From positions 1 to 29,751 of IMG/VR virus record IMGVR_UViG_3300036832_000444: 29,751 nt of DNA. One strand, 5' to 3'. Position numbers and translations under genes: made by a program. Numbering within the stretch: position 1 is the first letter of the stretch; each line of letters starts with the position of its first letter. The notes under the pieces were generated by a model. That model did not search any database and had not been told where the DNA came from. It saw nothing but the letters and a program-made list of their open reading frames with translations. Below, in pieces: positions 1 to 8,356 of this stretch. The stretch comes from a virus.

Positions 1-426
1 AAGGGCTACGACGCCGGCGGCAACCAGATCATCTGGTGGGGTGCTGGCGGTATCGACCAGGGCACGACGGTCACCTGCTCCGCAACGATCAAGAAGCACG
101 ACGTTGATTCCTACAACGCCAATGCGAAGGTCACCCAGGTGACCAACCTCCGGTCGATCAAGCCGGTCGAGGCCGACGCCCAGCAGACGCTAGAGGTCAC
201 CAAGACCGCTGCCGAGCGCGAGCAGGACCGCGTCCGGCGGATCAACCCCGTCGAACTCGACAAGCAGCTAGATGCGGCCATCGCCACCTACAACGACTAC
301 ACAGACTCCCTGAGCCACGCCGACGGCCAATCCTGGCGGGACTACTACGAGGAGCAGCGCAGCCGCGTAGCGAGGCTCGTGACGCGCCTGAAGGCCGATC
401 AGGAAGCGCTCAAGACCCTAAGCTGA
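1..426 (+). CDS. 3' end of a gene with an OB-fold-like segment (5' truncated)
   Basis: The reading frame is open from base 1 and ends at the TGA at 424-426, so 141 residues of a longer protein are visible. The first ~45 residues (IIWWGAGG, then TVTCSATIKKH and KVTQVTNL) have the alternating beta-strand pattern, with a VKKH-like turn, of the small OB-fold domain found at the C-terminus of phage nucleic-acid-metabolism proteins. That match is from memory and tentative. The last ~95 residues are charged and helical, rich in Glu, Arg and Lys, and probably form a coiled coil. An ATG-like start inside the segment is unlikely because the similarity begins upstream of it. A 12-bp hairpin follows the stop. 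Its job cannot be fixed without the missing N-terminus. Confidence 0.6.
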   Translation, partial: KGYDAGGNQIIWWGAGGIDQGTTVTCSATIKKHDVDSYNANAKVTQVTNLRSIKPVEADAQQTLEVTKTAAEREQDRVRRINPVELDKQLDAAIATYNDYTDSLSHADGQSWRDYYEEQRSRVARLVTRLKADQEALKTLS

Positions 427-433
427 CGCAGCG

Positions 434-463
434 CTCCGGTCGGACACCTCGGTCCGGCCGGAG
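434..463 (+). terminator. 12-bp stem hairpin after the first gene
   Basis: CTCCGGTCGGAC (434-445) pairs with GTCCGGCCGGAG (452-463) over 12 bp with one G:U, around a 6-nt loop. A short pyrimidine stretch follows instead of a T-run. It lies 8 bases after the stop codon at 426 and before the next promoter, so a terminator is the natural reading. Confidence 0.65.
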
Positions 464-502
464 TCCTCTCAATCCGAATCCGGGAACACGCCGATCCTCG
501 CT

Positions 503-508
503 TAGGCT
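503..508 (+). promoter_or_regulatory. -10-like TAGGCT upstream of the tail-fibre operon
   Basis: TAGGCT fits the actinobacterial TANNNT -10 pattern and lies in the only gap between the first two genes. The predicted start of transcription is near 515. The same TAGNNT element recurs in most other gaps of the window. No convincing -35 hexamer is seen. Confidence 0.45.
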
Positions 509-535
509 CTAGCTGTGTCCAGCGAAGGAGGATCA

Positions 536-1189
536 GTGAACGAGATCGAGCGGTTGCTGGAGTGTGGCGCGGTCCTCCTGGAGCCCGCCGGGCCGATGCT
601 CCCAACCGAATACGGCAAGCGGTGGTTGGATGAGACGTGGACCGAGCTTGAGCGCAACCGTGGCGTGCTGCTCGACGTAGCGAAGCTCGCCGAATGCGAA
701 GCCGAGATGTGGGATGAAATCGACCGGATCCTCCGCGCCGAGGGCGTCCCGACCGCGATCAGTTCCGGCGTCTCGCAGTACGGGATGCAGCACCTGATCG
801 ACCATCTGAACGGCAAGACCTCGTTCACGATGCCAGCCGTCTGCTCGGTTGCGCTCGCGACCACAGCGCCAACCTCGACCAGCACCGGGGCGCTAGGAGC
901 CAACGAAGCGGCGTACACCGGCTACGGGCGGCAGACGATTGCGGCGGCGGGCTGGAACGCGGCGACGGCAGCGACACCGTCCGTTGGCACGAACGCGGCG
1001 ACGATCACGTTCGGCAACTGCACGGCGGGCACCTCGACGTTGCTGGGGTTCATCACCGCCGACTCCGCCACGGTCAACGCGGGCAACGCGGTCTGGTACG
1101 GGACGCTGACGAGCACCGTCATCTCAACCACGCAGACGCCGCCGACGATTGCCGCCGGGGCGCTGAGCGTTAGTGTTACGGGGACCTGA
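536..1189 (+). CDS. tail-fibre-type structural protein with an extra N-terminal domain
   Basis: The protein has 217 residues from GTG 536, chosen because AAGGAGG (525-531) sits five bases upstream. A GTG at 515 is in frame and would be nearly leaderless from the TAGGCT promoter, so it remains possible. The C-terminal ~130 residues follow the plan of a small, widespread phage tail-fibre family: an opening helix (QHLIDHLNGK), a VALATTAPTS strand, a GYGRQTIAAAGWNAAT core, then two strands ending in AAGALSVSVTGT. The N-terminal ~90 residues (WDEIDRILRAE) are helical, charged and not part of that family. They look like a fused adaptor domain of unknown role. It heads a translationally coupled block and shares one base with the next gene. 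Confidence 0.7.
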   Translation: MNEIERLLECGAVLLEPAGPMLPTEYGKRWLDETWTELERNRGVLLDVAKLAECEAEMWDEIDRILRAEGVPTAISSGVSQYGMQHLIDHLNGKTSFTMPAVCSVALATTAPTSTSTGALGANEAAYTGYGRQTIAAAGWNAATAATPSVGTNAATITFGNCTAGTSTLLGFITADSATVNAGNAVWYGTLTSTVISTTQTPPTIAAGALSVSVTGT

Positions 1190-1614
1190 TGGGCGAGATC
1201 TACACGCATCCAGATACCGGCGAGGAGATCGAAATCCCCGACGGCGCGGAGATCACGTACGTCGGCAAGGGCAAAGACGCCGAGATCGCCGGGTGGTCCA
1301 ACCCGCCCGATACGCCGGAGGGCTCGCTCGCACCCGACCAGGTGGAGGACTACGAACCGAGCTTCGACCGGGCGGGCATCGAACGTCGCGTGCTGGGGTA
1401 CGTCACCGATGACGATCACGTCGGTCGCGGGCCGCGCAACACCCCAGCGCGACTGGCGCAGGAGTTGGACGAAGATCCGTTCTCGCCGTTCGTCGCCGAG
1501 GAGGACGATGTCGCGACTCACCTCGAAGCGCTCGTGGAAGCGGGCCTGGTCGAGGAGCGCGACGACGGTACCTACGCGGTGACAGACGCCGGGCGCGTCG
1601 AACTGGCGAACTAA
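1189..1614 (+). CDS. protein with a C-terminal winged-helix-like domain
   Basis: The product has 141 residues. The start ATG at 1189 overlaps the previous stop as TGATG, which implies coupled translation. The first ~30 residues look like a small beta structure (GEIYTHPDTGEEIEIPDGAE). Residues ~90-141 carry a helix-turn-helix and wing pattern: DDVATHLEALVEAGLVEER, then DGTYAVTDAGRVEL, as in MarR/PadR-type or phage-hinge winged helices. A DNA-binding regulator inside a tail-fibre operon is odd. The fold may instead serve protein-protein contact, so function is not assigned. It is very acidic overall. Confidence 0.6.
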   Translation: MGEIYTHPDTGEEIEIPDGAEITYVGKGKDAEIAGWSNPPDTPEGSLAPDQVEDYEPSFDRAGIERRVLGYVTDDDHVGRGPRNTPARLAQELDEDPFSPFVAEEDDVATHLEALVEAGLVEERDDGTYAVTDAGRVELAN

Positions 1615-1627
1615 ACAGGGGCGGGCC

Positions 1628-2254
1628 GTGAGCCTGCTGGCAACACAGCAGGACTTCGAGCCCGCTAACCCCACCGAGGGTGCGACTGCGCTCTACTACC
1701 AGCCGTACGACGGCTCGGGCTACGACATCGACGCCCCGGACTTTCAGGAGCGCTGCGACTGGCTGGTCGCGACCTACCCGCCGACCAACCAGAAGCTCGC
1801 GATCTGGGGCTGCGGGTTCGGGGCGCTAGTCAACCTGACCGTCGTCGCCGGGTACGACGCCTACGGCTTCGATGGCAGTTCGTACGCGATCTCGCGCGGC
1901 AAAGCGCTGCTGCCGACCATCGCTTCGCGCCTGTTCGTCCGCAACGCGCTCGTGTCCAAGGACGTGACAGCCTCGCGTACCGACGCCGGGTTGAGGGGCC
2001 AAGCGAAGTTCGCGCTCCTGGTCACCGAGTCAATGGTCAGCACGATGTCCGACGCGGAGATCAGCGCGATGCTGCCGCTGTTGCGTGCCTCGTCAAGCGC
2101 GGCGCAGGAGGTCCACATGGAAGTGCCTGAGGACCCAGGGGCAACTGCTGCTGGCATGAACGACTCGCGACTCAACTGGAAGTCCAGCGCGGACTGGAAG
2201 GCGCTGTTGTCGCCCGACGTTGTCTGGGACGCGGTCAACTACCAGGTCGTCTGA
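1628..2254 (+). CDS. class I SAM-dependent methyltransferase-like protein
   Basis: The protein has 208 residues from GTG 1628, with a weak GGGGCGG upstream. Residues ~58-68 (LAIWGCGFGAL) match methyltransferase motif I, a glycine-rich loop after a hydrophobic strand. Residues ~78-88 (AYGFDGSSYAI) match motif II, with the acidic residue at the end of strand 2 that binds the SAM ribose. A later FALLVTESM strand and a QEVHMEVPED segment fit strands 4-5. Substrate cannot be read: glycan, small molecule or protein are all possible, and no DNA-methylase DPPY/NPPY motif is seen. Its stop overlaps the start of the giant fibre gene by one base, so it may modify that fibre or a cell-surface target. Confidence 0.65.
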   Translation: MSLLATQQDFEPANPTEGATALYYQPYDGSGYDIDAPDFQERCDWLVATYPPTNQKLAIWGCGFGALVNLTVVAGYDAYGFDGSSYAISRGKALLPTIASRLFVRNALVSKDVTASRTDAGLRGQAKFALLVTESMVSTMSDAEISAMLPLLRASSSAAQEVHMEVPEDPGATAAGMNDSRLNWKSSADWKALLSPDVVWDAVNYQVV

Positions 2255-5200
2255 TGACCAAACAGCTTATTCGCGGTTCGCCGTACCAGTCGATCCCGTA
2301 CTACTACTCCAACCGTTGCGGGCCGTGGGTTGACAGCAACGGCAACGCCTGGATCGCCGCCTGGTCTGCTGGGTCTGCGTATAGCTGCGATGTCTGGACG
2401 TACGAGAGCACCGACGGTGGTAACACCTGGGGTCGCGTCGGCGTTGGCAGCAACAGCAACTACTTTGGCAGTCCGCTCGCTCTCGACTGCGCGTTCGATC
2501 CGGTCAACAACGTCATCTACTGCTTGACCTATGCCACTTCGCCGACACCCATCTGCCAGATTTGGACGTGGACCATCGGAACAGGCGTGTGGGCACGCTT
2601 TGACACCGGCACGTCACCGACTTTTACGGGACCAGTTGGCGGCGGAAGCACCTACAGGTACGCCTCCCTAAACCGCCTTTCGGACGGATCGTTCGTCGCC
2701 ATCTTCCAGGGTCCCGGAGCAACGAACATGGGCACGACCTACGACCAGGTTTACTACTGTCCCGTTTCGGCGGCAGGCGTGTGGGGCACGCCCGTCGTGC
2801 TCTACGGCCTGTCAGGTAGTTCGATCCACGTCGATCTAATTGGAGCAACTGTCGGCGCAAGCAACCGCATTCACGTCCTGATGAGCAACGGCGTAGCGGG
2901 TACCACGATCTACCACCGTTCGCTCAGCGGCGCGACGCTTGACACCGCCGCGACCGTCGGAACCCGCACGACGAGCGGGCCGCTACCAGGCATTGCCTAC
3001 GACGCCACGCTCGCCAAGGTGATCGCCACCGGTATCGGCACCAACTTTGTGATGCGGGCCAGTTCAATCGCCAACCCGACGTGGACGGCTGACGCAAACA
3101 GTCCCGGTTCGCCAACAAACGTCGGTGCAGCGAGCTTCATCTACGACAGCACCGGCAATACGCAGTACATCTTCTTCGGGACCGCCACCGGGCTGATGAT
3201 GAACACCGCAACGGGAACGGGCACGACGTGGGGCACGGCGGCGCAGTTCGAGACAGACACGCCGATGGGCGGCATATCCCAAGTGGGCAAAGTTGCAGCA
3301 GGGATCGGCGTCTTCTACCAGACAAGCACACCGAACTCCTACACCGACGTTTACTCGCTCGGGCCGGTCGCCGTAGCGATCACCGCCTCGGCGAACGCTG
3401 CGGCTGGAGCAACCGCCCCGGTTGTCGTGCCCGTCTCCCTGGCAGCGATGGCGGGCGTAGCGTCCCAGGCCCAGGCGACGCTAACCGCACCATCTCCGCA
3501 ATACCTCTCCTCGCCAGGGGTGACGGTTGGAGCAAAGACCTACGACCAGGTGGTCCTAGCCGATAACCCGCGCGGCTACTGGCCCCTGAACGACCCGTCG
3601 CTCCCCAGCGTTTCGGCGAGCGCTCCAGCCGGACTGATTGGCTGGTACGCAGCCGACTCGCTTCCCTTGAGCGACGGCGCGGCTGTTTCGTCCTGGCCGG
3701 ACGGGTCTTCTGCCGCTATCGGCCTAGTAACCGGAACGGGCGGTACGGCCCCGACGTTCAAAGCAAACCAGGTCAACTACCACCCTGCCGTTCTGTTCAA
3801 CGGCACGAGTGACTTTCTACAGGGCACCAACCCCGCGCTGACCAAACAGCCGCTTACCGTATTCGCGGTCTTTTCGAGCACAAGCGGCAATCGACTTTGG
3901 GGCGCTCAGGGCATACGCCTCATGCAGGGCGGCGTCACCGTGATCTACGCGGGTACCGGATTCAGTGGCCCCACGGTATCGGCAGGCTTCCACTACGGCA
4001 CCTTCATCGTCAACGGAGCTAGCTCCCAAGTTCGCATCGACGGGGCGGTTGCAGCTTCGGGCGATGCAGGTGCGAACACGCCTTCGACCACCTTCGCAAT
4101 CGGAAGCGAGGGCGATAACGCTCAATGGTGGGGCGGCGATATTGCTGAAGTGCTCATGTATAACGGCGTGCTTTCGCCGACCGACATTGCGACAGTCGAG
4201 GCGTACCTGAACAGCAAATACTTCACAGCCAGATCGGTGCAGATAGCCGACGCCTCGGGCAGAGGAAACACCGGGATGGTGGACCCGACGGTCGGAGCCG
4301 TCACGTTCGGGGCTCCTGGGATCGGTGACGGCAGTACAGCAGTCGCCTTCCGTGCCAATAAGGGCGGCGCTTGGGCGCTTCGCTTCCAGGACTTCCAATC
4401 GAACTGGCCGACCGACAACAATCAGGTCTTCGGTCCGGGTGGCGCGAACGTCACCACCATCTCGATGGAGTATTGGGCCAAGATCACCCCGAACGGCTCG
4501 TACTACTACCCGTATCTCTCGACCGTAGAGAGCTACGGCGGTGAAGCGTACCGCAGCCGTGTGGCAGGATCGAGCGGCCTGGACTTCAGCATTGTCGGTA
4601 ACACCCAGGATGCAGCCACACCAAACGGCGTGGACAACCGATGGCACCATGTTGTCGGCACGTTCGACGGTGGCGCTGCGAACACGCCGTCATGCCTCTA
4701 CCTGGACGGAGTGCTCGTCGCAACCGCATCCGGAGGTTTCACCGCACCCGAAACCCAGCAGATCTACCGTGTTCACGCGCTGTACGACGGCAGCCCGCCG
4801 CTGCTCGTGACTTCCTTCGCGAAATACGCGCTCTACGACCGTGTGCTGACCCCGGCCCAGGTGCGCACGCACTTCGCTGCCGGAAGCCAGTACAACGCGG
4901 CGGTTGTGGCCGACGCCCCGTCGTTGTTCTGGCCGATGGACGAGTCCGCATCAGTAACGAGCTTCCGCGACCTGATGGGTGGCAGCGTCGCAATCGTCTC
5001 ACAAGGAAGCCCAGGTCGCGTAACGGGGATCGGCGACGGCGCAACGGCACCGGAGTTCAGTGGTACTTATGGCATTGCGGTCTTCTCGTCGGCGATTACC
5101 GCACCATTCTCTATCGAGGCTTGGTTCAACCCCGACGTGGTGCCCCAGGCCAACACTGGCGCTCAGACCCTTAACACGCGCTATCCGTCGGAGAACGGGT

Positions 5201-8200
5201 TTGACCTTCAAATCGGCAGCGTCAATGCAACAACGGCCCACGCAGACATCGGCTCCGGCACGGGTTGGTTGAGCACGTCTGCTGACCTGTCGGGAATCTC
5301 ACCGCCGGTTGTGGCCGGTGGGTGGCATCACGTTATCTACGCGATTGGACCGACTGGCTGGACTGGGTATGTGGATGGAGTTCAACGCGGTAGCGGCACG
5401 TTGAGCGGCACGGCGCTGCTGGTGGACGGCAACCACAACCTCGTTGTTGCGAGCAACGCCACCAACACCGACTGGGCGGGCTCGGTCGCGAAGATCGCTG
5501 TCTACCCGTTCGTTCTCAGCGCGGCCCAGGCTCAGGCTCACTTCCAGTCCCTGACAGCACCGCCGCCCCAGCCCGCTGTCGGTGCTCAGGCTGCGACCGC
5601 TGCGACTGCGACGGTCGCGATCCCGCCGCCGGTTGCGTTCCTCGCCCCGTCCGCGCAGGCCACGACGGCAGCGAGCGTCGCGGTCACGTACCCGGCGAAG
5701 CTGACTCCCACCGCCCAGGCAACGACGGCGGGGCAACTGGTCGCTACCGCCACCGCACGGCTTGCCCCGAGCGCTGCGGCGGTCACCCAGGCGCAGGTGG
5801 TCGTGACAAGCGCCCCGTCGCTGACACCGGTCGCGCAGACAGTGGGTCAAGCAACGTCCCTCGTGACGGCGGCAAGCCGCCTGACTGCAACTGCCGCGAG
5901 CGCCAGCCAGGCGACCGCTGTGGTCACCGTCGCCACGCCGATGGCGATTGCGGCGAGCGCTGGTGCCGCATCTGTCGCAACCGCTGCAATCAACGCGCCC
6001 GCTGCGCTGGCCCCTAGTGCCATCGCGGCGACCCAAGCTGTTGGCTCGGTCATCCCTGCCGTGACGCTGTCCCCGGCCGCTGGTGCCGCTACGCAAGCGC
6101 TGGTCACGCTCACCGCTGTCACTCAACTCGCGGCGAGCGTCGGGGTGGCGGCGCAGGCGACCGTAGCGATCTCGATTCCCCAGGTCGCCCAACAGCTTGT
6201 CCCGGCTGCGCAGGCGACGAGTGCCGCGTCGATCCTGGTCACGGCCACGACGCTGCTGACCGTAACCGCTGGCGCGGCGTTCGCCGCGACCGGGGTGGCA
6301 GTCGCAGCCACGCCGCTAAGCCCGACAGCCGGAGCGATCACCCAGGCGACCGCGAAGCTCACCGCCGCTGTGAGCCTCGTCGCGATCCCCAGGGTCGTGA
6401 CCGCCACTGACAACTTCAACGGGGCCGACGGAGCCATCGGTGGTACCTGGACCACCGGCTTCGACTCGCCAATGGTGATCGCCTCCCAGCAGGCGAAGGG
6501 CTCAGTCGGCGGAACGTGGACCGAGAGCCTCCAATCCGGCACGTACGGCAACGACCAGTGGTCCGAGGTCCAGATCACGGGCCAGCCGATCCCGGCTGAC
6601 TGGATCGGCGCGAGCGTCCGCACCCAGAACAACGGCCAGGATCTCTACCGGTTCATCTACTTCAACAACGCCGGGAGCTACGAGCTACGGCTCGGCAAGC
6701 GGATCTCGGGCACCGCCACGACGTTGGTGACGCTGTCGTTGGGCACCACTCCGCTGCCGCTCGGTACCACGGTCGCGATCAGCGTCCAGGGCTCGACGCT
6801 GCTGCTGTGGGTCAACGGGGCGCTCGCGAACACGACAACCGACACCAGCATCCTCGGCGGCGGCACTCCCGGCATCATCGCCTTTGGGACCACCGCCAGC
6901 GTTGACAATTGGCGCGGCGGCGAGATCACGATGGCGCGCGCTCAGGCTGTCGTGCTGATCACCAGTGGCGGAATGGCGCTCGCTCCTGCCGCGACAGCGC
7001 AGGGCCAGGCGCAGGCCCAGGCTACGGCCACCACCTGGCTGGCACCCGTCGCCGCCGCGACCAGCCAGGCGACCGTTGCGCTCAGCGTCAGCACCGCCGT
7101 GGCGCTCTCCGCGACCGCTGCCACCGCAGCAGCCGCGACGGTGATACCCGCAGTGTCGCTGACTCCTAAAGCCGGGGTCGCGACTCTCGCGACAGCCGCT
7201 ATCAGCGCACCGTCCCTCCTTGCGCTCGGAGCAGCGACCAGCAGCCAGGCGCTCGCTGCCATAGGAGTCGGTGGCGTTCCGCTCGCGGCTACGGCCACCG
7301 CCGCCACCCAGGCCGTCGTGTCGCTCACTGCCGCCCCGACGCTGACCGCAACCGCTCAGGCGACCACCCAGGCGCAGGGTGCTCTGACAGCCGCTCCGGC
7401 GCTCTCTGCCGCCAGCGCGGCCGTGACGCAGGCAACCGGTCAACTCCAAGCCCCGGCCCGTCTGAGCGTCGCAGCGAGTGCCACAGCGCAGGCCACCGCA
7501 ACTGTCGTCGTTGTCGTTCAGGTCGCACCGGCCGCTCAGACGACCGCCGCCGCGACGCTGGTGCTCACCACAGGCACGGTCACGCCCGCGCTGCTAACGC
7601 CGTACGCCCAGGCGGCCACCACTGCGACAACGGCCCTGAGAGCCGCCACAGGGCTCACAGCCGCCGCCGGCGCTGCCGGGCAGGCACAGGCATCCCTTGG
7701 CACCGGAAGCGCTCTGGTGGTCGTAGGAGCCGCCGCAGCGGCTGCTGTCGCGACGGTGGTCGTGCCTGTCGCGCTGACGCTCACCGCCGCCGCGATCAGC
7801 CAGACCTACGCACTGGTCGTCAGCCAGGGCACGTACCTGGCGCTGATCGCGAACGCAAGCTCGGCTGCGACCGCGACCGCGACCGTCACCGTCGCCCTGA
7901 CACCAGACCCTGTGGTCGCGCAGACCAGCGCCCAGGCGGAGGTGCTGACCGCCCCGCAGATCCAGCCCACGGCCCAGACGAGCACCCAGGCGAGCATGGT
8001 CGTCGGATACACGCCGTGGATCGCGCCCGCCGCCGCCGCCACCGCCGCCGCCGGCATCGCGGTTGGGTACACGCCGTGGCTGGCTGTCAGCGCCGCCAGC
8101 GCAACCCAGGCGCTCGCGGTTGTGTTCGCGCCGCACGCGGCGCTGCTGCTGTTGCCGCTGTACGCCGACGTGTCCTCTAACCGCACGGTCGTGGACGTGC

Positions 8201-8319
8201 AGGCTCCGACCGTCTACGCCGACGTTGTCTCGAACCGCACAGCCGTGGACACGCTGGACCCGATGACGTACGCCGTGGCGTTCTCGAACCGCAGCGACGC
8301 GGTGCTTGTCGAAAGCTAA
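2254..8319 (+). CDS. giant multidomain tail fibre: sialidase-like, LamG and 20-residue repeats
   Basis: The product has 2021 residues. Residues 1-370 are rich in Trp and Gly and carry one perfect Asp-box (STDGGNTW, 52-59), which suggests a beta-propeller like sialidases. Catalytic Arg and Glu residues could not be placed, so it may bind rather than cut glycans. Two repeat units follow near 375-415. A LamG-like domain starts at ~430 (VLADNPRGYWPLND), is interrupted at ~460-657 by a second concanavalin-like domain, and resumes (IADASGRGNTG) to ~875. A further LamG domain covers ~880-1098. Residues 1109-1381 and ~1563-1966 are tandem ~20-residue Ala/Thr/Gln-rich repeats, split by another jelly-roll (1384-1557, starting DNFNGADG). 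Three 18-residue repeats close the protein. It is most likely the main host-recognition fibre. Confidence 0.75.
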   Translation: MTKQLIRGSPYQSIPYYYSNRCGPWVDSNGNAWIAAWSAGSAYSCDVWTYESTDGGNTWGRVGVGSNSNYFGSPLALDCAFDPVNNVIYCLTYATSPTPICQIWTWTIGTGVWARFDTGTSPTFTGPVGGGSTYRYASLNRLSDGSFVAIFQGPGATNMGTTYDQVYYCPVSAAGVWGTPVVLYGLSGSSIHVDLIGATVGASNRIHVLMSNGVAGTTIYHRSLSGATLDTAATVGTRTTSGPLPGIAYDATLAKVIATGIGTNFVMRASSIANPTWTADANSPGSPTNVGAASFIYDSTGNTQYIFFGTATGLMMNTATGTGTTWGTAAQFETDTPMGGISQVGKVAAGIGVFYQTSTPNSYTDVYSLGPVAVAITASANAAAGATAPVVVPVSLAAMAGVASQAQATLTAPSPQYLSSPGVTVGAKTYDQVVLADNPRGYWPLNDPSLPSVSASAPAGLIGWYAADSLPLSDGAAVSSWPDGSSAAIGLVTGTGGTAPTFKANQVNYHPAVLFNGTSDFLQGTNPALTKQPLTVFAVFSSTSGNRLWGAQGIRLMQGGVTVIYAGTGFSGPTVSAGFHYGTFIVNGASSQVRIDGAVAASGDAGANTPSTTFAIGSEGDNAQWWGGDIAEVLMYNGVLSPTDIATVEAYLNSKYFTARSVQIADASGRGNTGMVDPTVGAVTFGAPGIGDGSTAVAFRANKGGAWALRFQDFQSNWPTDNNQVFGPGGANVTTISMEYWAKITPNGSYYYPYLSTVESYGGEAYRSRVAGSSGLDFSIVGNTQDAATPNGVDNRWHHVVGTFDGGAANTPSCLYLDGVLVATASGGFTAPETQQIYRVHALYDGSPPLLVTSFAKYALYDRVLTPAQVRTHFAAGSQYNAAVVADAPSLFWPMDESASVTSFRDLMGGSVAIVSQGSPGRVTGIGDGATAPEFSGTYGIAVFSSAITAPFSIEAWFNPDVVPQANTGAQTLNTRYPSENGFDLQIGSVNATTAHADIGSGTGWLSTSADLSGISPPVVAGGWHHVIYAIGPTGWTGYVDGVQRGSGTLSGTALLVDGNHNLVVASNATNTDWAGSVAKIAVYPFVLSAAQAQAHFQSLTAPPPQPAVGAQAATAATATVAIPPPVAFLAPSAQATTAASVAVTYPAKLTPTAQATTAGQLVATATARLAPSAAAVTQAQVVVTSAPSLTPVAQTVGQATSLVTAASRLTATAASASQATAVVTVATPMAIAASAGAASVATAAINAPAALAPSAIAATQAVGSVIPAVTLSPAAGAATQALVTLTAVTQLAASVGVAAQATVAISIPQVAQQLVPAAQATSAASILVTATTLLTVTAGAAFAATGVAVAATPLSPTAGAITQATAKLTAAVSLVAIPRVVTATDNFNGADGAIGGTWTTGFDSPMVIASQQAKGSVGGTWTESLQSGTYGNDQWSEVQITGQPIPADWIGASVRTQNNGQDLYRFIYFNNAGSYELRLGKRISGTATTLVTLSLGTTPLPLGTTVAISVQGSTLLLWVNGALANTTTDTSILGGGTPGIIAFGTTASVDNWRGGEITMARAQAVVLITSGGMALAPAATAQGQAQAQATATTWLAPVAAATSQATVALSVSTAVALSATAATAAAATVIPAVSLTPKAGVATLATAAISAPSLLALGAATSSQALAAIGVGGVPLAATATAATQAVVSLTAAPTLTATAQATTQAQGALTAAPALSAASAAVTQATGQLQAPARLSVAASATAQATATVVVVVQVAPAAQTTAAATLVLTTGTVTPALLTPYAQAATTATTALRAATGLTAAAGAAGQAQASLGTGSALVVVGAAAAAAVATVVVPVALTLTAAAISQTYALVVSQGTYLALIANASSAATATATVTVALTPDPVVAQTSAQAEVLTAPQIQPTAQTSTQASMVVGYTPWIAPAAAATAAAGIAVGYTPWLAVSAASATQALAVVFAPHAALLLLPLYADVSSNRTVVDVQAPTVYADVVSNRTAVDTLDPMTYAVAFSNRSDAVLVES
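5578..6396 (+). repeat. tandem 60-bp (20-residue) repeats, block 1
   Basis: About 13 units share a pattern of the type LxPxAxAxTQAxVxLTAxPx. Units start exactly 60 bases apart at 5641, 5701, 5761, 5821, 5881 and 5941, then drift by a few codons. DNA identity between units is modest, so the repeat is kept at protein level. Confidence 0.8.
6940..8157 (+). repeat. tandem ~60-bp (20-residue) repeats, block 2
   Basis: About 19 more units of the same family start near 6979. Typical units begin LTATAQATTQAQ or LAATATAATQAV. Two successive units near the end share a GYTPW segment encoded by a near-identical 15-base stretch at 8005-8019 and 8065-8079, exactly 60 bases apart. Confidence 0.8.
8161..8316 (+). 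repeat. three 54-bp repeats at the fibre C-terminus
   Basis: Units begin at 8161, 8215 and 8269 and encode YADVSSNRT, YADVVSNRT and YAVAFSNRS, each in an 18-residue period. They differ from the 20-residue family and form the extreme end of the fibre. Confidence 0.75.
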
Positions 8320-8322
8320 CTG

Positions 8323-8344
8323 CGGCACGACCCCGCCGGGCTTT
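8323..8344 (+). terminator. weak hairpin with T-run after the giant fibre gene
   Basis: CGGC (8323-8326) can pair with GCCG (8335-8338), and TTTT follows at 8342-8345. The stem is short, so this is a tentative terminator. The T-run merges directly into the next promoter element. Confidence 0.3.
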
Positions 8345-8350
8345 TAGCAT
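8345..8350 (+). promoter_or_regulatory. -10-like TAGCAT giving a leaderless start
   Basis: TAGCAT is followed by exactly six bases and then GTG at 8357, which would be +1. No Shine-Dalgarno sequence precedes that start, so the transcript is predicted to be leaderless. Confidence 0.45.
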
Positions 8351-8356
8351 TGCGGT

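Noticed and set aside
2254-3370. N-terminal fibre region as an active sialidase
   Set aside because: One perfect Asp-box is visible, but the Arg triad and catalytic Tyr/Glu could not be placed, so only a propeller-like fold is claimed.
5299-6192. Antisense open frame opposite the 20-residue repeats
   Set aside because: Its Arg/Gly/Asp-rich repetitive product follows from the 60-base repeats of the sense strand. No promoter or ribosome binding site.
5578-8157. 60-base periodic repeats as a CRISPR array or non-coding tandem repeat
   Set aside because: Units are in frame, conserved at protein level only, and there are no identical repeats with unique spacers.
8321-8345. Strong intrinsic terminator after the giant fibre gene
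   Set aside because: The stem is only four base pairs. It is listed as weak rather than claimed.
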